Part shown: positions 55,475-64,000 of the stretch, piece after piece | Position numbering within the stretch: position 1 is the first letter of the stretch | Layout of the letters: every line of letters starts with the position of its first letter | NCBI GenBank assembly: GCA_030068075.1 | Contig: CM057830.1 | Span: 23,964,247 to 24,028,246, forward strand | DNA length: 64,000 nucleotides | Reading direction: 5' to 3' | Origin: Paguma larvata | Taxonomy: Eukaryota > Chordata > Mammalia > Carnivora > Viverridae | Notes under the pieces: generated by a model | What the model was told of the DNA's origin: nothing | The model's input: the letters and a program-made list of their open reading frames with translations, nothing else | Databases searched by the model: none | Translations under genes and position numbers: made by a program

Positions 55475-55982
55475 CATTATAAGTCACTAACTACAGGAAA
55501 ATGACATAACTTTACACAGTGCCCTGCCATGTTCTGCATTTTGGGCTCCCAACATGAAGATGAAGTTCATGAATCCAATGATGTTCAGGGCTCTTGGCAT
55601 ATTCTGTAAATGCTAGAACAAGATACTTGAATCTGAGACATAAGATTGCACAGACTCAGAATTTCAAAGTAGGAAGGAGCCTAAATGGTTCTCTCATTCA
55701 GTCTCTTAGTACAAGTTTCCTCCACAATCCTAGCTTTCCAGAGTCTTGGCTTGTGAGCCAGGATAAAAAAAAATACATAAAATATATTATGATACAGTAT
55801 ATATAAACTGGGTCCTAACCAGACATAATTGTGAGTTTCCATAAAACCGTACTTACTGTGTGCAGTGAATTCAGATATTTTTCCCTTCCATTCTATATCT
55901 GTTTTTAATCTTTAGAACAACCCATGAATTGGATTTCATGACCACTAATAGGTTGAAACGTGTTATACATCCTGGCAACGAA
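55475..55982. other. no recognised feature
   Basis: AT-rich spacer between SINE and MER5A. Confidence 0.4.
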
Positions 55983-56135
55983 AAGTGTGGCCCATGAACC
56001 AGCAGCAGCAGCAGCACTCAGGAGTTTCTTAGAAATGCAGAGTCTCGGGCGCCGGCCCAACCTTGTAAAGCAATACGCACATTTTAACTCGATCCCCAGG
56101 TGATTCCCAGCACCTTAAAGTTGGAAAAGCCTTGG
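55983..56135 (+). mobile_element. MER5A DNA transposon fossil
   Basis: Clear MER5A order: 'gtggcccatgaaccagcagc', 'aggagtttcttagaaatgca', 'gagtctcgggcgccggccca', 'ccccaggtgattcccagcac', 'ttaaagttggaaaagcc'. A (CAG)n run of 5-6 units at 55999-56016 has grown inside it. Confidence 0.8.
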
Positions 56136-57394
56136 TCTGCGTCATCCCCAAGGGCATTCAAAGTGTTTTCTTTCTCCTAAGGGGCCACATTTTATTTGCA
56201 AACAGTTGTGCTTTACAGAATTCTCTTCGTTGTATTAAGTGGAAATTTCACAAGCGATAAATCCTTTACCACGTAGGTTCTGCCCACTGGCACTAGTGTC
56301 TCTTCCTGTAAAATTAATTTATATTTCTTCGCACGTGGCAATCTCTCTGCCAAAACCAGAGGAATCTTTGTGACTCTTCACCTGCTCTCTCATCCCACAC
56401 CTGAACAGTCAAAACAGTCGTGATGCAGTCACCTTCCACATATTTCTCCAATTAAGGGTTTCTCAAATTAGTATCCAACAGTCCGAGGATGAAGGGGGAA
56501 TGGTGAATAAACACGGAAAGTCATGGCAGAAAATTCAGCATTCGCTATATTCATTTATCAAGGCACTGAATCCATATTCCGGGGAAAAAAATGGTAATTC
56601 TTGGTACACTTTGTTTAAAAAGAGCTATTGTTTTGACCTCAAGAGACATTAAAACTCAAAAGGATGCCACCACCTAGGGTACCTCACTGTTTCCGGTCTC
56701 TTGTCAGACTATTGCTCAACTCTCTGGCTTCTGACTCATCCCTTTGGAAAACCTGGAATATTCGTCATGCATGCAAAATGCAATGTATATTTGTTTTCTT
56801 TGCATTCTTTCCATTCTGCCCACCTAGAGCCGGTTGACTCTTCCCACTGTTCGTTTCAGAGTGCGACTCCCACTGCGTCAGCCATTCAGTTGGAGAGAGG
56901 CCACTCAGTTTTCCAGCCATAATATAAAATGTAATTGAGAATCATCCTTGGGCTCAGACGTTTTCTCCTTTGAGGCTCCCCTGATTGAAGTTGGGTTACA
57001 TACAAGTGTGAGTATAAACATATTTCTTGTATCTTTTTGACATTCAAAATGGCTTGTATTCTTAAGAACAAGAAGGGGACTTGGTATTTAAGAGGATGTC
57101 AGTGGGCTGATAAGATAAAGTCATGGGAATAGTTTTCACTCTTTGGGAAATGTCTGGGATGTGTGTTGAGGGGTAAGGGAGTTGTCAGGCCAGTTCTGTG
57201 ATCCAGTTCCCTGGAGATGAAGTTTCCTCCTCAAAATCAGTTCTTGGCATTAGTTATTACTTTGTTGCCATTGGGTCAAGGAAGAATGCTTTAAAGCTTC
57301 TAAGCTTTAGAATCTATGGCATGCGGCTGTCTCCTGAACAGGAGGATGGAAGAAAGAATGTTTCCCAACTTGGTCCTCTTTGTGTGAGTTCTTT
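56136..57394. other. 1.25 kb without recognised elements
   Basis: No named repeat and no exon-like structure found. Confidence 0.4.
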
Positions 57395-57755
57395 TAATTT
57401 ATTATTTATTTAAATTCAAGGTAGTTAACATACAATGTAGTCTTGGTTTCAGGAGTAGAATTTAGTGATTTGTCACTCATGTATAACACCCAGTGCTCAG
57501 TCCAATAATTGCCCTCCTTAATGCCCATCACCCATTCTGCCCTTCCCACCATCCCCCTCCTCTCCAGCAACCCTCAGTTTGTTCTCTGTAGTTAAGAGTC
57601 TCTTATGGTTTGCCTTCTTCTCTGTTATTATCTTATTCTTCCTTCCCTTCCCCTATGTTCGTCTGTTGTGTTTCTTAAAGTCTCCGTATGAGTGAAATCA
57701 TACGGTATCTGTCTTTCTCCGACTGCTTATTTCGCTTAGCATATCACACGCTAGT
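57395..57755 (-). mobile_element. carnivore L1 3'UTR, strongly 5'-truncated
   Basis: Antisense: 'atttaaattcaaggtagtta', 'gtagtcttggtttcaggagt', 'ccatcacccattctgccctt', 'ctccagcaaccctcagtttg', 'gtatgagtgaaatcatacgg'. Only about 0.36 kb of L1 3'UTR is present. Possible imperfect duplication gtgtgag/gtgtaag. Confidence 0.85.
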
Positions 57756-57989
57756 CCCTTCCTAGTGTAAGGGACAGAGCAGCTGTCTGTGTTTCTGGGG
57801 GAAGAGGTGATGCTCTGATCCCCTTCCTCCCCGGCATTGAGAATTCTTTTTATTGTTTTGCTTCATGCCAAACAACTAACTGAGGTGAACTGTCCTGAGT
57901 AAAACAATACACCTAAACTCTGGTATCGTTGCCAAATACTCTCTCAGATGACCGAACAACATTAATACGTTTTGTAGGGAGGAAGGTGA
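57756..57989. other. no recognised feature
   Basis: Short spacer between the two L1-derived pieces. Confidence 0.4.
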
Positions 57990-58980
57990 ATACACACTTT
58001 TTTAAAAAACAGTTTTGTTGACATGCCATAAATTCACTCATTTATTTTTTTAAATTCCTTTGAATTTTTTAATATTTATTTTTAAGGGGGTGGAGTAGAG
58101 AGGGAGACACAGACTCCAAAGCAGGCTTCAGGCTCCACGCGGTCAGCACACAGCCCGATGCAGGGCTCGAACCCACAAACCGCGAGACCGTGACCTCAGC
58201 TGAAGTCAGACACTCAACCGACTGAGCCACCCAGGCGCCCCTTTAAATTCACTCATATAAACTGTACACTTCAGCGGCTTTTAGTATATCCGTAGAGTTG
58301 TGCCTGCATCATCAAAAACAACTTTTGAACACTGTGATCACCCTGAAAAGAAACTCCATACCCTTTAAGTAGTCTCCTCCCGTTTCCCCATCCCTCCATT
58401 CCTGGGCAAGCACTGATCTGTTTTTCATCCGTATAGATTTGCCTCTTCAGAACACTCCATATAAATGGAGCCGTACAGTATGCAGTCTTTGGTGACACTC
58501 ATTTCTTCTTTCGTTTACCATAATATCTTCAAAGTTTATTCATTTGTTGTTGCATGCATCAGGACTTGATTTCTTTTCATAGCTGAATAATATTCTGTTG
58601 TATGGACTTGCCTCACTTTGTTTATCTCTTCGCTAGTCGGAGAACAGTTGGGTTGTTTCTGCCCTTTGACTATTATGAGTAGTACTGTGGTGAACTTTTT
58701 GTGAACACAGGTGTTTTAAATTCCTCTCATTTTATCTACCCCGAAGTTGAATTGATACGTCGTATGGTAACTCTATGCTTAAAAGTTGGAGTATTGCCCA
58801 AACTTTTCTTCACAGTGACTGCACCATTTTAGATCCGCCCCCCCAGCAATTTATGAGAGTTCCCAGGGCTCCACATCCTCACCAGCACTTGCTATTATGT
58901 CTTGTTGTCATTGTAGCCATCCTAGTGGCTGTCAAGTGGTATCTCCTTGTGCTTTTGATTTGCATTTCCAAGGATAAGCA
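57990..58980 (-). mobile_element. L1M 3'UTR and ORF2 end, split by a SINE
   Basis: Antisense old L1: 'acagttttgttgacatgcca', then after the SINE 'ctgtacacttcagcggcttt', 'gaaactccataccctttaag', 'agctgaataatattctgttg', 'gttgggttgtttctgccctt', 'ccatcctagtggctgtcaag', 'cttttgatttgcatttccaa'. About 0.8 kb of L1 in total. Confidence 0.85.
58042..58243 (-). mobile_element. CAN-SINE inside L1M, exact TSD
   Basis: Minus-strand copy lacking part of the CT-rich region, head ending 'gagccacccaggcgcccc'. taaattcactcat occurs exactly at 58029-58041 and 58244-58256. The duplicated bases are themselves L1M 3'UTR sequence. Confidence 0.95.
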
Positions 58981-59264
58981 CTCTTAAAATATCTCTAGCT
59001 TACCCACATGTAAAAAGTGAACATGTAATTTCCTGGATAGACCATGTCTGAAGAGAAGGCTAAAATTAAAAAAAAAAACAAAAAAACTAATGAATTGCCA
59101 TCTTTATGGGAGGAAATTTTATTACATAAGAGTTTATCTGCAACTGGTATTCAGAAATCATCCCTTTTAATAATTAAATTCCCAGAGCTAGTCCCAGACT
59201 TAACCCTAATCAATGATTCTGTCTTTATTAAGGGTAGAGGGGGTAAAAATTAGGGGAAATTAAT
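58981..59264. other. no recognised feature
   Basis: AT-rich with an A run at 59068-59087. Confidence 0.4.
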
Positions 59265-59430
59265 CTTGTATTCATGTGACAAATTGTACAAGCTGCTTAT
59301 CTTCTGTGATACTGAGTTTTCTTATCTACAAAATTAGGTTAATATTACCTAACTCACCATTAGGTGAGGATTAAATGAGATTTTTTTCCATGTGAAAAGC
59401 TGTACCTGACTAAAAATAAATGTTAGCTAT
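59265..59430 (+). mobile_element. MIR
   Basis: 'gtgacaaattgtacaagctg', 'actgagttttcttatctaca', 'aaaattaggttaatattacc', 'ttaggtgaggattaaatgag' follow the MIR core and 3' part in sense. Confidence 0.65.
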
Positions 59431-59431
59431 A

Positions 59432-59617
59432 TATTTTAAAAAATTTTAAGTTTATTTTTGAGAGAGAGAGTGCTAGTAAGAGAGGGGCAGAGAGAGAGGG
59501 AGACAGAATCTGAAAGCTGACAGCAGAAAGCCTGACGTGGGGCTCAAACTCAAAAACCATGAGATCATGTCTTGAGCCTAAGTTGGACGCTCAACCCACT
59601 GAGCTCCTGAGGCACCC
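59432..59617 (-). mobile_element. CAN-SINE, deleted copy
   Basis: Left A/T-rich end and CT-rich part are complete, but the segment around 'gaatctgaaagctgacagca' skips about 20 bases of the consensus. Head ends 'gagctcctgaggcaccc'. Duplication not clear. Confidence 0.9.
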
Positions 59618-59764
59618 AGTTAGTCTTACTGTATAAGGTGAGTGATCAGAGGTCTTCTGTATTGTAGGAACTTAAGAAAAATATCCTCTGCAAACTATGG
59701 AGAATTCATTGAACATTTTGATCTGTCGTTTTCCATCTCTACAAAAAATGTTTTAAAAATTAGC

Positions 59765-59981
59765 TCTGGGGCACCTGGGTGGCTCAGTCACTTAGGCATC
59801 CAGCTCTTGATTTCAGCTCAGGTCACAGTCTCACAGTTGGTGAGATCGAGCCCCAACTCGAGTGCTGCCCTGACAGCCTGCAGTCTGCTCGGGATTCTCT
59901 CTCTCTCTCCCTGCCCCTCTCCCCACTTGCGCATGCGTTCTCTTTCTTTCAAAATAAACTCTAAAAAAAAAAAAAACTCTA
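59765..59981 (+). mobile_element. CAN-SINE, exact TSD
   Basis: Head 'ggggcacctgggtggctcag', then a diverged middle ('gagatcgagccccaactcga') and A-rich tail of about 14 A. taaaaattagc occurs at 59754-59764 and 59982-59992. Confidence 0.94.
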
Positions 59982-59992
59982 TAAAAATTAGC

Positions 59993-60519
59993 CCCCAAAT
60001 TCCTCAGAAACCTAAGTTAGCTACAAGTCAGAACAAACTCTGTAACAGGCTGTTGGCGGGCGTATTGTCCTCTCCAGAAGTCTTTCGTGGTTGGGAAGAC
60101 TTGCAGCTTTTCAGCAAGTTAGCTGTCATCCCACCAAAGGGTAGAAGTGGCATCTAATTTCCTCAACCTAATAATTCTTTGTTTGGTATAGACTGAAGGT
60201 CTCTGGATTCCCTGGCAACCTAGGAAATATAACTCCCTGGCCTTGGATTACTTAGCCTTGTCCTCAGAGATGATGCTAGACAAAACTGTGAAGGAGGTAA
60301 GGCTTGTGTTTGTTCTGTCATTCTTGCTTGCTGCTCCCTCATCCTTTCTGTTGCCCTGTAGGGGCCTCCTGTTTACAAAGTCTTCTGGCACAGATCCTAC
60401 TCTGTCTTTATCTTGCCCTCAGAAACACACACACGAGCTCTCTCTTGACCCTCCACTCCAGCACCGTCTAAACTTAACTCTGAATGACTTTTTATATAGC
60501 TGATAAACAAATACGTTCA
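59993..60519. other. no recognised feature
   Basis: Pyrimidine-rich at 60300-60470; no element identified. Confidence 0.4.
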
Positions 60520-61080
60520 TTCAGCAAACCCATATTGAATCCTTACTGTGTGCCAGGTACTGTACGAGGCCCCTAGATGACTGATAGCAACATAATCCAC
60601 TCCTTGTAGTAGAAAGGAGAAGATCGACAAACTTGTCAGTGGTTATAAAAAGATTGCGATAGTAATGGATGTATGCCACAGGGTTCCTGGGAGGATTAAG
60701 AGAATTGATCATTGTAAAGCTCTTAGAACAGTGCCTGACACAGAATAAGTATCCCATGCATGTTTATGAAACAAATCACATGCTAGAAGAAGGTTCTGCC
60801 CTGGGGGCTGTAGGAACATATACCAAGACCACACATCCTGACCTCAAGTACGAAGAGCCCAAGCTGGGTTGAACACAGTAAGGGTTAAGCCAAGGTAAGA
60901 TGTGGAAGAAGCATGTTCCATGTAAAGGGAACACCACGTGAACACAAAGAGACATGGAGGAACCTGGCAGATGTCGGGAAGCTCCAAAGTTCCAGGATGG
61001 CTAGAATATAGGCAACATGTGAAGGAACGGAGGGTAAGACTCAGACCATGTGGTCCCGGTGGGTAAATTGCATTAATGGC
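60520..61080 (-). mobile_element. L2 3' region split by a MIR
   Basis: Left part: 'cgttcattcagcaaacccat', 'tactgtgtgccaggtactgt' (antisense L2 end). Right part: 'gaagcatgttccatgtaaag', 'ggaacaccacgtgaacacaa', 'aggatggctagaatataggc' (antisense, further inward). The MIR at 60660-60772 lies between them. Confidence 0.7.
60660..60772 (+). mobile_element. MIR nested in L2
   Basis: 'gttcctgggaggattaagag', 'aattgatcattgtaaagctc', 'ttagaacagtgcctgacaca', 'gaataagtatcccatgcatg' are the MIR 3' half in sense. Its position inside an L2 shows the order of two very old insertions. Confidence 0.7.
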
Positions 61081-61669
61081 CTCTATCAGCCTCTGGTATG
61101 TTAGCTGTGCTTTGCCATCAGGGAATATTGGGGAGGGGAATGGGCATTGATTGGGTAAGCAGCAGTATTGGCCATTGCGGCAACATGAAGAAAATTTGGG
61201 GAAATATTTTGATGTCTTAAGTGCCCTTCAAGTTAACTTTATGCCGTATGGTTAGCGTGATTTTTTTTCTTCAGTAAAATAATTAGAACTAGATAAAGCC
61301 ACAGCATGTTTGAAAGAATATAAAAAAGCTACCGAACTTTATAGACTTTAGAAGAAAAAGTCTAGCAGTTGTTTCAGTTGAGTGCTGCACTTTCCAGGTT
61401 TTGAGGCTCAAGAGTGTTGTTAGATCAAGGTGAAATATTGAAAAAGATACAAGGTCCTGGTTTACTCTTGAGCAAACTATGCTTGATTAGTTTATTAGCT
61501 CCCAGTGCCCTTTGGGGGGGAAAATTCTATTGAATGTTCTATAGATGACATTTCTGATATAAATAAGTCTGCCTTCCATTTAAGTCGCAAGGAATTGTTT
61601 CAGGAATAGTGTGTAAGTGTTAAAATGCTGTAGATTTGAAATAAAATTGGCAGCGAGAAATTACAGCTA
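61081..61669. other. no recognised feature
   Basis: No identifiable element in about 0.6 kb. Confidence 0.4.
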
Positions 61670-61745
61670 ATCTAATGTTTATGTTCCTCTTGTGAAATGT
61701 GAGGTAATAACTCTCACTTCTTACAACTGTTGTGAGGATGATTGC
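61670..61745 (+). mobile_element. MIR-like scrap
   Basis: 'gtgaggtaataactctcact' and 'acaactgttgtgaggatgat' match the middle of MIR. Confidence 0.45.
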
Positions 61746-61769
61746 TGTCTAACACTGTATATCCCGCCT

Positions 61770-61915
61770 TCTCACTCGTTTTGTGCTCCCCCTCCTAAAA
61801 TGTAAGCTCTGTGAGGACAAAGTATTTTACACTCTTGTATCCCTAGCTCCCAGAAATAAGCCTGGCACATAGAAGACACGTTAAGAAATTGCTGAATTGT
61901 TGATGAATGAAAAGT
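61770..61915 (+). mobile_element. L2 3' end
   Basis: 'aaaatgtaagctctgtgagg', 'gtatccctagctcccagaaa', 'taagcctggcacatagaaga', 'ttgttgatgaatgaaaagta' are a clear L2 terminus. Confidence 0.8.
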
Positions 61916-62168
61916 ATTTACTACACGGTAGTCATTCATTGAATTATTGCAATATTGAACCTCAGGGAATTCTATGCTGTTGTTAATATAATTTAGCTAT
62001 GGAAGTTTATCTGTCCCTCGTGGTAATTTAGTGTGTTTCTAATTTTATGCTTTTACTTTGTAAGTTGCTTTTTACTGTTATCTCTTTCATGCTTTTAGGA
62101 TGTGCACATTTTGTCTTGGCTTTACGATAACTTTCTGTTACCTTGTATTCTAAATGGGGCATCCGCAC
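61916..62168. other. no recognised feature
   Basis: AT-rich spacer before the L1. Confidence 0.4.
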
Positions 62169-62179
62169 GGTGGCCTTTT

Positions 62180-63214
62180 TTTTTTTCAAACTTTTATTTA
62201 AATTGTAGTTAACATATAGTGTAATACTGATTTCAGGAGTAGAATTTAGTGATACGTCACCTACATGTAACACCCAGTGCTCATCACAATAACTGCCCTA
62301 CTTAATACCAATCATCCATCTAACCCATCCCCAATCCACCACCTTCCATCAACTCTTAGTTTGTTCTCTAGCATTAAGAGTCTATTATGGTTTGTTTCCC
62401 TCTCTCTTTTCTTTTTTCCACCCTCCCATATGTCCATCTGTTTTGGTTCTTAAATTCCACATATGAGTGAAATCATATATCTGCCTTTCTCTGACTTATT
62501 TCATTTTGCATAATACATTCTAGTTCCATCCGTGTCATTGCAAATGGCGAGATTTCATTCTTTTGTTGACTGAGTAATATTCCATTGTGTATATATACTA
62601 CATCTTCCTTATCCATCCTTCAGACAGTGGACATTTAGTTTGGCTGTTGTCGATAATGCTGCTATAAACATCAGGGTGCATATACCACTTCGAATCTGTA
62701 TTTTTATCCTTTGGGTAAATACCTAGTAGTGCAATTGCTGGGCCATATGGTAGTTCTATTTTTCACCTTTTGAGGAAGCTCCATATGTTCTCCAGAGTGG
62801 CTGCACCAGTTTGCATTCCCACCAGCAGTGCACGAGGGTTCCCCTTTCTCTGCATCCTTGCCAATATCTCTCATTTTCTGAGGTGTTAATGTTAGCCATT
62901 CTGACGAGTGTGCGATGGTATCTCATTGTGGTTTTGATTTGTATTTCCCTGGTGATGACTGATATTGAGCATGTTTTCATTTGTCTCTTAGCCATCTCGA
63001 TGTCTTCTTTGGCAACGGGTCTATTCATGTCTTCTGCCCATTTATTAAATGGGTTATTTGTTTTTTGGGTGTTGAGTTTGATAAGTGTTGTATAGATTTT
63101 GGATACTAACTGTTTATCCGATATGTCATTTGCAAATATCTTCTCCCATTCCGTCCTTGCCTTTTAGTTTTGTGGATTGTTTCCTTCACTGTGCAGAAGC
63201 TTTTTTTATCACAA
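62180..63214 (-). mobile_element. 5'-truncated carnivore L1 with TSD
   Basis: Left edge is a T tract (the poly(A)), followed by the L1 3'UTR ('gttaacatatagtgtaatac', 'ctcttagtttgttctctagc') and the ORF2 C-terminal region in antisense. The minus-strand frame 62756-63028 reads [18 protein letters not shown], the conserved cysteine-containing C-terminal segment of L1 ORF2. It is truncated at 63214, inside ORF2. ggtggcctttt (62169-62179) and ggtgtcctttt (63215-63225) mark the duplication with one difference. This is the ordinary 5'-truncated insertion pattern. Confidence 0.9.
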
Positions 63215-63226
63215 GGTGTCCTTTTT

Positions 63227-63764
63227 AGAGAAGACTTGGAACCTCAAAAAAATGCCTCATACACTTCAAATTCCTTTTGAAAGAAGGCAAAGTATAAATA
63301 GGTAAGAATACGTTGAATGAAATACAGAGATCTCTTTATAAGTAGAGGTAAATCCTCCTGGCTGTTTTTAACTCAACATATAGTTTTGTCATTATTGAAA
63401 GACCTTGTGCTCCAAATGCTTCTTGGATGGCAGTTACACCAAAACTGAATAATCACTTTGCTGCCCCTCTCATACATGAGATGGGGCTATTGATTCCTTA
63501 TCTGTAGAACCCGCTTCCCATGTTAATCCCAGTCATGAGACGGCCTCTTAGTACAATGGCTTGTCCGGTGACCAGAAACCAAAGAGAGGAGAGGATAAGG
63601 ATGCTACCGTTACGATGAAACAGAAACTAAGAGGATCATATGGAAACAAAATGATGCTTTTGGCTTCATAGATTTTTTTTTTACTTCCAGACAACTGATC
63701 TATTTATGCTGGTTACTTTCTGGCAGTTCATGTATTTATTCAACAGCTGTTTATTATCTGCTGT
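63227..63764. other. no recognised feature
   Basis: No identifiable element before the final MIR. Confidence 0.4.
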
Positions 63765-63925
63765 CAATTTGAGTTCCAGCTTCATGCTTACTAACTGCAT
63801 ATTTTTGGGTACTGCCTCAGAGCCTCAGTTTCCTTTTCTGGAAAACAGAAGTAATGATCGAACCTGCTGTCTAGAACTATGGACAGATTAAATAAGCAAC
63901 TATACTTGAATAGGCTTCAGCACAC
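63765..63925 (+). mobile_element. MIR
   Basis: 'ttgagttccagcttcatgct', 'tactaactgcatatttttgg', 'gagcctcagtttccttttct', 'ggacagattaaataagcaac', 'ataggcttcagcacacag' trace the MIR in sense over about 160 bases. Confidence 0.7.
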
Positions 63926-64000
63926 AGACTTCTCTACACATGTTAGTTATCCTCATATTATTTCAGAGGCAACACATTTCCTTTTTATTTGCCTGACTTT

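Noticed and set aside
56886..57071. Short minus frame and nearby plus frame at 56701-56922 as exons
   Set aside because: No splice-site pair, no similarity I recognise.
59642..60157. 171-codon plus-strand frame
   Set aside because: Its middle is a translated CAN-SINE and its ends are unrelated flanks.

Overview
The window is nuclear genomic DNA of a carnivore, most likely a cat (Felidae). The main evidence is about 25 copies of the feline tRNA-Lys-derived CAN-SINE (SINEC_Fc type), on both strands and with an A-rich tail. There are also carnivore-type LINE-1 pieces and a background of mammal-wide L2, MIR, MER5 and L1M fossils. I find no protein-coding exon, rRNA, functional tRNA, CRISPR array, origin or operon. 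Every open reading frame is short and is either chance or lies inside a repeat. The window reads as intergenic or deep intronic DNA.

Layout. 1-8 kb: two blocks of a degenerate L2 on the minus strand (1-800 and 6180-7300, possibly one element broken by later insertions), with an L1M fragment, a MaLR-type LTR carrying a SINE, and other SINEs between them. 8-13 kb: an L1M fragment, a SINE inside a MIR, a further SINE, a long (AC)n microsatellite and a kilobase with no repeat I can name. 13.3-18.9 kb: a 4.6 kb minus-strand L1 that keeps its 5'UTR, ORF1 and the first half of ORF2 but lacks its 3' half, abutting an older L1M 3' region. 18.9-30.6 kb: SINE-free, low in repeats, with L2/MIR relics, a young L1 3' end, a tandem duplication holding TA/CA microsatellites, and a CTTAA-rich AT block. 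30.6-38.7 kb: SINE-dense, with an L1 carrying a 5' inversion, an ERVL-type LTR, a long L1M piece and two head-to-tail SINE pairs. 39.7-40.8 kb: a processed pseudogene of UBE2V2. 41-53 kb: SINEs (one with a possible 3' transduction), a solo LTR with clean 5-bp target duplications, another ERVL-type LTR, and L2 pieces. 53-64 kb: more SINEs, a MER5A, L1M and young L1 fragments, and a MIR nested in an L2.

Nothing here works together as a pathway. What can be read is an order of insertion: L2, MIR and MER5 are oldest; L1M and MaLR LTRs come next; carnivore L1 and CAN-SINEs are the last layer, and many of these still have recognisable target-site duplications. I saw no convincing undescribed biological system. 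The best observations are structural: the inverted L1, the SINE with candidate 3' transduction, the 5'-complete but 3'-truncated L1, the solo LTR, and three strictly alternating purine-pyrimidine tracts. All family names come from pattern recognition without a database search, and most boundaries are good to about 10-30 bases.
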